Assembly: GCA_035642125.1 (NCBI GenBank)
Contig: DASQSZ010000253.1
Span: 1 to 34,790, forward strand
Direction: 5' to 3'
Source of the DNA: CALAED01 sp937891035
Lineage (GTDB): Bacteria > Actinomycetota > Actinomycetes > Streptosporangiales > Streptosporangiaceae
Length of the DNA: 34,790 nucleotides
Position 1 is the stretch's first letter. The number at the start of each line of letters is the position of its first letter. A program made the position numbers and the translations under genes. This document shows, in pieces, positions 1 to 8,161 of this stretch. Under the pieces are notes generated by a model. The model was not told where the DNA came from. It did not search any database and saw only the letters and a program-made list of their open reading frames with translations.

Positions 1-3000
1 GGCCCGTCGGGCAGCGGCAAGTCGTCGCTGCTCCGCGCGGGGATGCTGCCGGCGCTCGAACGCGGGGCGATCCCCGGCTCGGCCGACTGGCCGGTGCTGC
101 TGTTCACTCCGGGAGACCATCCGGTCGAGGCGCTGGCCACCGCGCTGGCGACCGTCATCAAAGCCTCGGCCAGGTCGATTCGCGAGGACTTGCGGGCCGA
201 GCCGCGGTGCGTCCGGCTGATGCTCCGCCAGGCGTCGCCCGTCAAGACGCGGATGCCCGGTGTCGTGCTTGTCGTCGATCAGTTCGAAGAGGTCTTCACC
301 CTCTGCCGGGACGCCGCTGAGCGGGCTTGCTTCATCGACTGCCTGCTCGCCGCCGCCGATGGCGATGCCGGGCGGGACGACGCGGCCTGCCGCGTGGTGC
401 TGGGCATGCGCGCCGATTTCTATGCCCGATGTGCGGAGTATCCGGCGCTGGTGACCGCACTGTACGACCGGCAGCTGCTTGTGGGAACGATGAGCGACGA
501 CGAGCTGCGGGAAGTGGTGACCGGCCCCGCCGCGCACGCGGGCCTGAAGACCGAGCGAGCGCTGGTCGAGGTCATCGTCGCCGATGCCCACGGTGAGCCC
601 GGCGCGCTGCCGCTGGTCTCCCACACGCTTTTGGAGACATGGCGGCGCCGTAAGACCGATGTCCTGACGCTGGCCGCGTACCGTGGTGCGGGCGGCATCC
701 AAGGCGGGATCGCGCAGACCGCGGAGCGCGTCTTCGCCGGATTGGCTCCCGAGGAGCAGCGGATCGCCCACCAAGTGTTCCTGCGGCTGACCGCGCTCGG
801 GGAGGGCACCGAGGACACCCGCCGCCGCGTTCCGATGACGGAGTTGCTGAGCGGCCCCGACAGCACCGCGGTGACGACAGTGCTGGAACGGCTGTCCGCG
901 GCCCGGCTGCTCACCCTTGGCGACCACGAGGTGCAGGTGGCGCATGAGGCGATCATCCGGCATTGGCCCCGGCTGCGCGGCTGGCTCGCCGACGACCGCG
1001 AGCTGCTGCGTGCCCACCGGCGGCTCACCGAGGCCGCGGTCGAGTGGGATCAGCACGGCAAGGACGAGGGGCTTCTGTACCGGGGGGCACGGCTGGCGGC
1101 CTGGGACCATCACAACTTGGAGCGACTCAATTCCCTGGAACGTACGTTCTTATCGGTCAGCCGCCGACGGCAGGTCCACGAACACGGCGCCAGGCGCCGC
1201 CGGATCCGGCTCGCGGCGACCGGCCTGCTCGCCGCGTTGACGGCGATGAGCGTGCTGGCCGCAACCGCGCTGGTACAGGCCGTACGGGCAACCGACGAGC
1301 GAGATCTGGCCATTACCTGGCAGTTGATCGCGTCAGCCCGCAGCCAGCTGCCGACCGACCCCGTTGAAGCGATCCGCTTGGCCCGGCGGGCATATGAGAT
1401 CAAGGCCACGTCGCAGGTTGAGGACATGCTGCGGCAGGCGACCCTGGAGGCCGGTCTCAGCCGCACCGTCGGCCCGCCGGGCCATGCCGTCACGGGGCTC
1501 GCCTTCAGCCCGGACGGACGGTGGCTGGTCGTCCAGGATGAACAGTTGATCGCCATGTACGACCTGACCCGGAAGGAGGTGGCCGGGCGCCGGGTGCTCG
1601 GGCACATCGACGGCGGAGCGCGGCCTCCGGTCTTCCACCCGAGCGGTCGATACCTGGCCGCCGTGGACGGTTTCGGGACCATCAACGTCTGGGATCTGTC
1701 GCGTCCCCCAAGCGTCGCCCCCTTGCGGTTCGGCAAGACGTACGACAAGGCGTGGAGCATCGCGGTCAGCGCGGACGGGCGGTGGCTGTACAGTGCGGGC
1801 AGTGACGGCACCGTACGTGCGTGGGACTGGGCCGCACGCGGCAACAAGTCAGCCGTCCTGGGCAGGTTTCCAGGCCGGGCGCTGACCGTGGCGGTCAGCA
1901 AAGACGGGCGGCACGTCGCCGCCGGCGGCAGCGAGGGCACCATCCGGATCTGGGACCGCGCCAGATCCGGCCGCCCGCCGGTCATCCTGTCCGGCCACGA
2001 AAGCTCGGTCGAGACCGTCGGGTTCAGCTCCGACGGGCGGCGGCTCGCCAGCGGCGACGAAGACGGCACCATCCGGATCTGGCCCGTCACTGGCGGCGGC
2101 ACGTCACGTGCCCTGCACGGACACATCGATGCCGTGGAGAGCGTCGCGTTCAGTCCCGATGGGCGGCGGCTCGCCAGCGGCGGACGCGACGGCACCGTCC
2201 AGGTCTGGGACGCCACTGATGCCGGCGCCACAGCCGCTCCCTTGGTCCTGGGTGATGCCCTCGGCGAGGTGTCGACGGTCGCGTTCGCGCCCGACGGAGG
2301 GAGTGTGGCCGGTGGCGGCGCCGAAGGGATCACGCGGTTGTGGGACGTGCGGGGCAGCGGCGACCCGGTCGTCCTGCGCGGCCATGCCGGTCCCGTCTGG
2401 GACGCCACGGCGAGTCAAGACGGCCGAAAAATCGCCAGCGCGGGCGAGGACGGAACGGTACGGGTCTGGAACAGTGACGGCACAGGCAAGGCGATCGTCT
2501 TGGCCGGCCATGCCGGTCGCATGTTCGGCGTGGCGTTCAGTCCCGACGGCGATCGCGTCGCGGCCGTCGGGGAGAACGGCACCATCCGGATCTGGAATGC
2601 CGACGGGACCGGCGAGCCGATAACGCTGCGCGGAGGTCCGCAGGGCGTCCAGGGTTTGACGTTCACCCGCGATGGCCGGCAGGTGGTCACGCTCAGTTTC
2701 TCCAGCCTCTTTCGCTGGAACGCCTTCCGGAACAACAGTGGTCCGGTCCTGGAGCCCATCATCCCGAACACCTTCTCGAACCCCGCTTCGGATTTCACCG
2801 AGCCAACCCCGTCCGCGCCGCCGATGACGAGCTGGCGGGCCCGCGTGACCAGCCGGATGATTCGTCTGTTCAACAACGAGCCCGGCATGTGGCGGCAGCA
2901 CAGAGGGCTGGGGATCGTGTTGGTGATCGGAGCGGACGGCCAACCGATAGCGCGCCAAGGAAAGGACGTCCGCGACATCATGCTGGCAAACCCGGCGGAG

Positions 3001-3309
3001 CTCCGGCACCCGGTGATGTTGCAAGGTCACCAGGGCCGGGTGCGCAGCGTCGCCGTCAGAGCGGACGGGTGGCTCGTGGCGACCACCGCGGCCGACCACA
3101 CCGTCCGCATCTGGCGCAGTACGGGGGACGGCGAGCCATTGGTGTTCCGCGATCACGGCATCTCCGCGGAGAACATCGACTTCATGGCCGGCGGACGGCT
3201 GCTCACCACATACGACGACGGGACGATTCGGATCTGGCGCTGTGACGTCTGCGGCCCGATCAAGGATGTCCTACGGCTCGCCGACCAGCGCGTCCGTGAC
3301 GATCAATGA
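1..3309 (+). CDS. nSTAND-type NTPase with C-terminal WD40 repeats (5' partial)
   Basis: The reading frame is open from base 1, so the N-terminus lies outside the window. The first visible residues are a Walker A loop (GPSGSGKSS, residues 1-9 here). Walker B (VVLVVDQFEE) follows at about residues 87-96, the arrangement of nSTAND1 signal-transduction NTPases. A hydrophobic segment at about residues 402-428 probably spans the membrane. From about residue 485 to the end there are repeated WD40 blades (SPDGRRLASG, GTIRIW, GHxxxV). Roughly 100 residues (about 895-1000) without a clear WD signature interrupt the propeller. The C-terminal CDVCGP segment is one I recall from actinobacterial members. 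Family knowledge: the propeller senses or binds a partner and the NTPase oligomerises; the actual partner is unknown. The 3' end overlaps the convergent small gene by 39 bases. Confidence 0.9.
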   Translation, partial: GPSGSGKSSLLRAGMLPALERGAIPGSADWPVLLFTPGDHPVEALATALATVIKASARSIREDLRAEPRCVRLMLRQASPVKTRMPGVVLVVDQFEEVFTLCRDAAERACFIDCLLAAADGDAGRDDAACRVVLGMRADFYARCAEYPALVTALYDRQLLVGTMSDDELREVVTGPAAHAGLKTERALVEVIVADAHGEPGALPLVSHTLLETWRRRKTDVLTLAAYRGAGGIQGGIAQTAERVFAGLAPEEQRIAHQVFLRLTALGEGTEDTRRRVPMTELLSGPDSTAVTTVLERLSAARLLTLGDHEVQVAHEAIIRHWPRLRGWLADDRELLRAHRRLTEAAVEWDQHGKDEGLLYRGARLAAWDHHNLERLNSLERTFLSVSRRRQVHEHGARRRRIRLAATGLLAALTAMSVLAATALVQAVRATDERDLAITWQLIASARSQLPTDPVEAIRLARRAYEIKATSQVEDMLRQATLEAGLSRTVGPPGHAVTGLAFSPDGRWLVVQDEQLIAMYDLTRKEVAGRRVLGHIDGGARPPVFHPSGRYLAAVDGFGTINVWDLSRPPSVAPLRFGKTYDKAWSIAVSADGRWLYSAGSDGTVRAWDWAARGNKSAVLGRFPGRALTVAVSKDGRHVAAGGSEGTIRIWDRARSGRPPVILSGHESSVETVGFSSDGRRLASGDEDGTIRIWPVTGGGTSRALHGHIDAVESVAFSPDGRRLASGGRDGTVQVWDATDAGATAAPLVLGDALGEVSTVAFAPDGGSVAGGGAEGITRLWDVRGSGDPVVLRGHAGPVWDATASQDGRKIASAGEDGTVRVWNSDGTGKAIVLAGHAGRMFGVAFSPDGDRVAAVGENGTIRIWNADGTGEPITLRGGPQGVQGLTFTRDGRQVVTLSFSSLFRWNAFRNNSGPVLEPIIPNTFSNPASDFTEPTPSAPPMTSWRARVTSRMIRLFNNEPGMWRQHRGLGIVLVIGADGQPIARQGKDVRDIMLANPAELRHPVMLQGHQGRVRSVAVRADGWLVATTAADHTVRIWRSTGDGEPLVFRDHGISAENIDFMAGGRLLTTYDDGTIRIWRCDVCGPIKDVLRLADQRVRDDQ

Positions 3310-3564
3310 CCCGGCTCCGGCGCGCCTGTCCCCTGGCTTGGGGTGGAGCATTTCAAAAGCGGTAATTGCCGCATAAAGGCCGTTTGGTCCCGGGGCGGAA
3401 AGCATGCTGTGCAGGCCGGACACCCATGTGGCCATTGCCCAATAGTGTCCGGTGGATCGGCCATACCATACGACCCACCACGGGCGCAGTCGGTATTCGA
3501 TCCGCCGGGCTATTTCCCGGGGGTCGGTAGCGATAGGAGGTGCGCCGGTCGTTACTTCGGTCAC
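3271..3564 (-). CDS. Small hypothetical protein, third gene of a three-gene operon
   Basis: A 97-residue protein starting at a GTG whose GTGA overlaps the stop of the preceding gene by 4 bases, which indicates translational coupling. It is rich in Trp and Tyr (RPWWVVWYGRSTGHYWAM around residues 28-44) and has an Ala/Leu-rich middle, but no motif I can name. The same frame stays open upstream, but the GTG is preferred because of the tight overlap. The 3' end runs 39 bases into the convergent WD40 gene. I do not recognise the family. Small uncharacterised proteins of this kind are common beside XRE/DUF397 pairs in actinomycetes, so a role linked to that regulator is possible but unproven. Confidence 0.6.
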   Translation of the reverse strand: MTEVTTGAPPIATDPREIARRIEYRLRPWWVVWYGRSTGHYWAMATWVSGLHSMLSAPGPNGLYAAITAFEMLHPKPGDRRAGAGSLIVTDALVGEP

Positions 3565-3740
3565 CGGGCCGGCCTTTCGTCCATCATCCGCATGGGACCG
3601 AGCGTCAGCCCATCTTCGAGCGCCGCCATGATGAGTTGCGCCTCGGCCGGGTATTTCCCGATGAGGTCGGCCATGGTCTGCAACTCCGTAGCCGTGGCGA
3701 GCAGTTGTTCCTGATTGCTGACATCGGCGTGCGTGGTCAT
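3561..3740 (-). CDS. Small hypothetical protein, second gene of a three-gene operon
   Basis: A 59-residue acidic, mostly helical protein (MTTHADVSNQEQLL start; Met-rich end with GPMRMMDERPAR). Its ATG overlaps the TGA of the upstream gene as ATGA, and its own TGA overlaps the next start as GTGA, so all three genes form one coupled unit. There is no signal peptide, membrane span or known motif. Family unknown. The coupling on both sides is the main evidence that it is real. Confidence 0.55.
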   Translation of the reverse strand: MTTHADVSNQEQLLATATELQTMADLIGKYPAEAQLIMAALEDGLTLGPMRMMDERPAR

Positions 3741-3970
3741 CGCTTGCCGTTCCTCTCGTTGAGCGTGGGCTGTTTTGCCAGTTCGGCCGCAAGATCGTGC
3801 GGGCCGTCGGCGATGACGGTGGCATGGGGATGATCACGGCCGCTGAGCAGCAGGTCCGCGGGGATCCGATGGCGGTACCGCGCACACCAGTACTGCCCGT
3901 GCCGGGAACGGAAGATCTGATAGTCGGGCCAGTCCGCGGACAGGGCCGCAAGCTCGTCGCTGTCGCTCAT
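3737..3970 (-). CDS. Small hypothetical protein, first gene of a three-gene operon
   Basis: A 77-residue protein starting at ATG 3970, with GGAG about 8 bases upstream on the minus strand. The sequence has a compact aromatic core (DWPDYQIFRSRHGQYWCARY, residues 14-33) followed by an acidic/Ala helical tail. Small actinobacterial proteins encoded near DUF5753 regulators often look like this (recalled, not searched). It is transcribed divergently from the XRE regulator, with about 130 bases between the two starts, so a shared control region is likely. No function is assigned. Confidence 0.6.
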   Translation of the reverse strand: MSDSDELAALSADWPDYQIFRSRHGQYWCARYRHRIPADLLLSGRDHPHATVIADGPHDLAAELAKQPTLNERNGKR

Positions 3971-4102
3971 GGTCGCACTCCACTACCTGTCTGTAACCGC
4001 TTCACCAGACTGGCCCGCCGGAGTTAGGCTGAGAAGCGCTACCACATTCGCTACACCGCGTGAAGACCCGAGTCCCCGTCACATCACATTGTGAGAGATC
4101 AA

Positions 4103-4888
4103 ATGGCGCCAAGACGCGACACCGCACTCGAGCTATGGGGTAAGGAATTGGCTCGTGCGCGAGAAGAGGCCGGGCTGAGTCAGGCCACCCTCGCGAAGGA
4201 TGCGTATCTCTCACCCAGTCTGATAGGAATGTGGGAGACCGGGAAGCGCACGCCCAAGCTCGAAGATCTCGCCCGCTGCGAAGAGCGGCTGGGGACGAAG
4301 GGTCGCCTGGCGTGGTCGCTGAAGAACTGGGTCCCCCGCGAGGTGGCGCACGAGTGGCTCGACAAGTGGATCCAAATCGAAGAGCAGGCCACCCAATTAC
4401 TGTCTTTCCAGCCATCGCTGGTCCCCGGGCTGCTCCAGACCGAGCGCTACGCACAGACCGTACTGTCAACTGAGGGAGAGGTCGCCGCACGACTGGCACG
4501 CCAAAAAATCCTGGACGACGAAAATCCGCCGATCTTAGTGGCGCTTTTGGACGAGAGCGTGCTCCACCGAAAGGTGGGCGACGCCGCCATCATGTACGAG
4601 CAGCTCATGCATCTGGGGGAGTTGGCGCGGCGGAGTCATATCCGCATCCACATCCTTCCGCTGGCGGCGGACGCATGCGCCAAAATCAATGGGCCGTTCG
4701 TCATCGCCAGCTTCGACGGCGGCAACGAGGTCCTCTATCTGGACAACGCGGTCACCGGCGAGGTGGTCGAAGACAAGGAAGCGCTGGCGAAGATCCATCG
4801 CATGTGGGAGCTCCTGAGATCGGACGCTCTGCACAAAGACGAATCCATTAAGCTCATTTTGAAGGTAGCCGAAGAATGGAAAAGTTGA
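4103..4888 (+). CDS. XRE-family regulator with DUF5753 domain
   Basis: A 261-residue protein. An N-terminal helix-turn-helix (about residues 8-65; GLSQATLAKDAYLSPSLIGM) is followed by a DUF5753 sensor/partner domain from about residue 80 (LLSFQPSLVPGLLQTERYAQ), the standard actinomycete architecture. ATG 4103 is chosen because GAGAG lies 5 bases upstream. An in-frame GTG at 4091 would add four residues but has no ribosome-binding site. The end overlaps the DUF397 gene by 13 bases. Family knowledge: these regulators usually pair with an adjacent DUF397 protein, and some act in development or as toxin-antitoxin-like pairs. Here the divergent three-gene operon is the obvious candidate target (inference). 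Confidence 0.9.
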   Translation: MAPRRDTALELWGKELARAREEAGLSQATLAKDAYLSPSLIGMWETGKRTPKLEDLARCEERLGTKGRLAWSLKNWVPREVAHEWLDKWIQIEEQATQLLSFQPSLVPGLLQTERYAQTVLSTEGEVAARLARQKILDDENPPILVALLDESVLHRKVGDAAIMYEQLMHLGELARRSHIRIHILPLAADACAKINGPFVIASFDGGNEVLYLDNAVTGEVVEDKEALAKIHRMWELLRSDALHKDESIKLILKVAEEWKS

Positions 4889-5067
4889 ACTGGCGAAAGT
4901 CCACCCGAAGCTCTAACGGCGGAGACACTTGCGTTGAGCTGGCCAGGACCCCGCGCAGTATTGCCCTACGGGACAGTAAGAACCCTGATGGCCCGTACAT
5001 CGAGGTGAGCCGGCGCTCGCTCGGCCGGCTTCTCGCCGACGTCAAGCTCGGCGAGCACAACCTCTAA
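4876..5067 (+). CDS. DUF397 domain-containing protein
   Basis: A 63-residue protein with the hallmark layout WRKSTRSSNGGDTCVELA near the start and then ALRDSKNPDGP, matching the DUF397 family over its full length. It starts inside the end of the regulator gene (13-base overlap) and is surely co-transcribed with it. Family knowledge: DUF397 proteins work with the adjacent DUF5753/XRE protein, probably as antagonists; the mechanism is not established here. Confidence 0.9.
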   Translation: MEKLNWRKSTRSSNGGDTCVELARTPRSIALRDSKNPDGPYIEVSRRSLGRLLADVKLGEHNL

Positions 5068-5082
5068 AACTCACCTCTCGCC

Positions 5083-5118
5083 GCCCAGCCCAGCCCCGCT
5101 CATGGGGCTGGGCTGGGC
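5083..5118 (+). terminator. Strong hairpin ending the XRE-DUF397 operon
   Basis: A perfect 15-bp stem (GCCCAGCCCAGCCCC and its complement) with a 6-base loop lies 15 bases after the DUF397 stop. No T-run follows, which is common for actinobacterial terminators. From here to 5330 I see no supported gene. Confidence 0.6.
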
Positions 5119-5330
5119 AGTCCCGTACCGGCCGGGTCTCAGCAGGCTGCGCCGAAGGTCACATCCACAGCACTCCATCGTCTTCGTGCTCGCGCACTCG
5201 GAACTCGATCATCCGGCGCAGCAGATCGCCCGGCAGCGGCCGCCCGTGTCGTCGCTTGTGCCCCGCCGCCTTGGACGATCATCCTCGGACGCATGGCCAT
5301 CGCGGGCCGGCAACGCGAACAGGAGTAACC

Positions 5331-5819
5331 GTGGCAACGATGTCGCTGGAGTGGAGGTTGGTCGGGTACGGATGGGCCGACTGCACTGTCGCCGACGCCG
5401 AAAACAAGGTGCGAGTCACCGCCTCCTATATCACCGACGCCCCCGAAGAGCTGCTGACCGCGGTGGCCAGGCTGGTCGTCGGAGAAGCCGAGACCAGGGT
5501 CCAGTTCGAGGCCGAGCCGACAGCGTTCCGGTGGATCTTCTCCCGAGGCGGCGGCGACGTTTGGGTGCGCATTGTCCGGCTCACCAACGGCGACCGCCCC
5601 GACAAGGCCGGCACCGAGATCTGGTCGAGCCGGCAGACGGTCGACTCCGTGGCCCGCGCGGTCATCCGTTGTTTCGACGAAGTGGCTCAACGTCACGGAG
5701 AAGGCGGTTATCACGGAACATGGAGATCACCGTTCCCCCGGTTCGAGCTCGAGGCGCTCCGGACCGCATGGCGTAACCGGCCAACCACCGATCCCGGAGG
5801 GAACCCACCGAATCCGTGA
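5331..5819 (+). CDS. Conserved hypothetical protein
   Basis: A 162-residue soluble protein starting at GTG 5331, with AGGAG five bases upstream. It begins VATMSLEWRLVGYGWADCTV and continues with ITDAPEELLTAVARLV and later RCFDEVAQRHGEGGY. I recall a widespread uncharacterised actinobacterial family with this beginning and these motifs, often of similar length. No membrane span or catalytic motif is visible. Function unknown. It stands alone between the XRE operon hairpin and the minus-strand NB-ARC remnant. Confidence 0.75.
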   Translation: MATMSLEWRLVGYGWADCTVADAENKVRVTASYITDAPEELLTAVARLVVGEAETRVQFEAEPTAFRWIFSRGGGDVWVRIVRLTNGDRPDKAGTEIWSSRQTVDSVARAVIRCFDEVAQRHGEGGYHGTWRSPFPRFELEALRTAWRNRPTTDPGGNPPNP

Positions 5820-5859
5820 CGTTTCAGCGCCACCTTTGCTAGGAAGCCGTTTCTTCGCT

Positions 5860-6184
5860 TTATAGCGTTTCTTGACGCAGTTGATCGGCCTGCGCCTTCT
5901 CCAGCTCTTCACGGGCGACGTCCCGGTAGTCCAGCCCGAGCGCCAACGGAAGCGCCGACGGAAGCGCCGGGGGAAGCGCCGGGGGGAGCCAGGACGTCGA
6001 GCAGAGATTCCAGCTCGGCCGCACGCTCGGTGAACGCCGCCGACGGCGCGGGGAGACCGGAGAGCGCGGCGGGGATGTCCGCGGACGGCTCGATTCGTAC
6101 GGTGCCGATGTCGCGGCTTTGGATTACGGCAGAAAAGAACCGTCCGCCGCCGATCTCGTTATGCACATCGTCGCTCCCCGACAT
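5860..6184 (-). pseudogene. Remnant of an NB-ARC/TPR-type regulator gene (two ends joined)
   Basis: From ATG 6184 the frame reads like the N-terminus of actinobacterial NB-ARC-TPR proteins: NEIGGGRFFSAVIQSRDIGT, then LPAPSAAFTERAAELESLL. The nucleotide-binding core that should follow is missing. Instead a short GAS/GAS-V repeat leads to a stop at 5909. In another frame the DNA continues as LGLDYRDVAREELEKAQADQ and ends at TAA 5860-5862, which looks like the helical C-terminus of the same kind of protein. The simplest reading is a large internal deletion joining both ends out of frame. The first 91 codons could still be translated. Confidence 0.6.
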
Positions 6185-6347
6185 AGCCCTCAGCGTCCCA
6201 TCGCGGACGCCGGTGTATGCCCGGAAAGCCATACCTTGCGAGGGGCACCCGTTTCGTTCGTGAATCTGAGATCATGGGAACGGAACCGGAAGAGGATCAA
6301 CCCCGTCATAGTCGGGCGAACAACCGGCGGCGGGATGTGGTGGAGCC

Positions 6348-7307
6348 ATGAGCAAGATCTGGCGAGCGCGAGACGTGCCACGCTCGGAGCGTCTTTATTA
6401 CATGCGGAACGCCTCGGCCGAGGCGATGGCGCCGGTCACGCATTGGTACAAGAACAAGGAGCAGGACTTCCCCGGCTGGATCCGGGCCGCCGATGTCGGT
6501 GCCCTCAGGATGATCCATGCCAGTGCCCCGCGCGGCGAGTACGCCCGTACCCCCCGGCTGATCCGGCAATGTAGCTCGCAGCCCGCGTCGCTCGGGCTGT
6601 TTCTGCAGCTCAAAGAGCGCGCGGTTATCGAGCAGAACGAACGGGAGGCGGAGCTGCGGCCCGGTGACTTCACCTTCGCCGACCTCTCGCGGCCCCATCG
6701 GCAGGCCGGCTCGCCCGCCGAGTTCGCCTTCGTGCTCTTCCCGCGGGTCCTGTTCCCGCTGGGTTCGTACGACACCAAGAGCCTGAGCGGCGTCGTCTTC
6801 TCCGGCGACTCGGCGGCCGGCGCCCTGGTCTCGTCGCTGGTCCGCCGGCTTGTCGCGGATCTGGACGCGTACGAAGGCGCGGCCGGCGGCCGCATCGGCT
6901 CGGCCCTGATCGACCTGAGCACGGCGGCACTCGCGATCCGCCTGGGCCGCGCGAACAAGGTGCCGATGAAGACACGCCAGCACGTCCTGCTTGTGCGCAT
7001 TCACGCCTTCATCGAAGAGCACCTCGGTGACCCGGAGTTGACGCCGCCCACCATCGCGGCCGCCCACCACATCTCACTGCGTTATCTGCACAAGCTGTTC
7101 GAATCCGAGGGCAAGACGGTCGCCGGCTGGATCCGCGACCGCCGGCTTGAGCGCTGCCGCAGCGACCTCACCGACCCCGCTCTGCGGCCGCGGCCGGTCA
7201 ACGCGATCGCCGCGCGCTGGGGATTCACTAACCCGCGGTCCTTCAACCGGATGTTCCGGGCGGCGTACGGCATCCCGCCCGGCGAGTACCGCAGGCTGTA
7301 CGCCTAG
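6348..7307 (+). CDS. AraC-family transcriptional regulator
   Basis: A 319-residue protein with an N-terminal AraC-binding-like sensor region (about 1-200) and a C-terminal double helix-turn-helix domain (about 217-318). The latter is recognised by ISLRYLHKLFESEGKTVAGW and WGFTNPRSFNRMFRAAYG, ending PGEYRRLY. Start ATG 6348 follows GGAG at a short spacing. The architecture resembles the AraC_binding_2/HTH_18 proteins of actinomycetes. The effector is unknown. It lies just upstream of the HAD-like gene and acetoacetate-CoA ligase on the same strand, so it may regulate them (inference from position only). Confidence 0.9.
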   Translation: MSKIWRARDVPRSERLYYMRNASAEAMAPVTHWYKNKEQDFPGWIRAADVGALRMIHASAPRGEYARTPRLIRQCSSQPASLGLFLQLKERAVIEQNEREAELRPGDFTFADLSRPHRQAGSPAEFAFVLFPRVLFPLGSYDTKSLSGVVFSGDSAAGALVSSLVRRLVADLDAYEGAAGGRIGSALIDLSTAALAIRLGRANKVPMKTRQHVLLVRIHAFIEEHLGDPELTPPTIAAAHHISLRYLHKLFESEGKTVAGWIRDRRLERCRSDLTDPALRPRPVNAIAARWGFTNPRSFNRMFRAAYGIPPGEYRRLYA

Positions 7308-7429
7308 CACCAGGGGTTATGAGTTCCTGACTGGAGGCCGGTTGCGGGGACCAGCCGCCAAGCCGGACGATGGGGGCGCCTTGTAGGGGCCTGTGTCCGT
7401 CTCTGAGCTATGAATTCGGCGGTTGTTTC

Positions 7430-8161
7430 ATGGAAACGGTTCGGCGGCTGGCGCTGTGGAATGTCGATCACACCTTGGTCGACGTCGGGCGGGTGACGCG
7501 GGAGGCCTATGCCGAGGCCTTCCAGCAGGTCACCGGGCGACCCCTCGTCCGGCTGGCCCCCACGGCCGGGCGTACCGAATCTGAGATCATCTTCGATACC
7601 CTCGCATTTAACGACATCGCGACGGAGGATCATCACCTGCCCGAGTTCACCAAGGCACTCGCCGATGCGTTCGCGGCCAGGCGCCACAGCGTCCGCGACC
7701 ATGGACGCGTGCTTCCGGGCGCCCGCGAGGCGCTGGCCGCCGTCGGCCGGCTGCCGGGCATCGTGCAGTCGGTGGTGACCGGGTCGATCAAGCCGAACGC
7801 GATCGTCAAGCTGACCGAGCTCGGCCTTGACAAACACCTCGACCTCGAGGTCGGTGGCTACGGCTCGGAGGTGTACTCGCGGGCGGCGCTGATCGAGCTG
7901 GCGCGTGGCCACGCGACGCGCAAGTACGTCGAGAAGACGCTCGGGGTACCGGTTGTGGAGCCGACGACGTTGCTCATCGCCGACTCGGTCCGCGACGTCC
8001 AGGCCGCGAAGATCGTCGGCGTCCCCATCGTCGCGGTCGCCACCGGCACCGCGACCGTCGCCGAACTCCGCGGCGCAGGAGCCGCCGTCGTGCTGCCCGG
8101 CTTGGACGACACGACCGCCGTGCTACGTGCCGTCGACGACCTCACCAGGGATTCCGTATGA
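7430..8161 (+). CDS. HAD-superfamily protein with altered nucleophile motif
   Basis: A 243-residue protein with a HAD fold. Motif I is LWNVDHTLVD (residues 9-18), motif II is SVVTGS, a motif III Lys is at residue 127, and motif IV is IADSVRD with D185 and D189. In motif I the first Asp (nucleophile) is Asn11, while D13 and T15 remain. HAD phosphatases need that first Asp, so a normal aspartyl-phosphate mechanism is doubtful unless the Asn deamidates or the role is non-catalytic. ATG 7430 is chosen as the first start giving the family N-terminus; its ribosome-binding site is weak. The stop overlaps the acetoacetate-CoA ligase start as ATGA. Confidence 0.85.
   Translation: METVRRLALWNVDHTLVDVGRVTREAYAEAFQQVTGRPLVRLAPTAGRTESEIIFDTLAFNDIATEDHHLPEFTKALADAFAARRHSVRDHGRVLPGAREALAAVGRLPGIVQSVVTGSIKPNAIVKLTELGLDKHLDLEVGGYGSEVYSRAALIELARGHATRKYVEKTLGVPVVEPTTLLIADSVRDVQAAKIVGVPIVAVATGTATVAELRGAGAAVVLPGLDDTTAVLRAVDDLTRDSV

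Noticed and set aside
5130..5290. Minus-strand frame of about 40 codons with a coding-like ending (LLRRMIEFRVREHEDDGVLW)
   Set aside because: A stop lies upstream, with no ATG or GTG at a sensible position and no ribosome-binding site. It might be the tail of a decayed gene but is not supportable.
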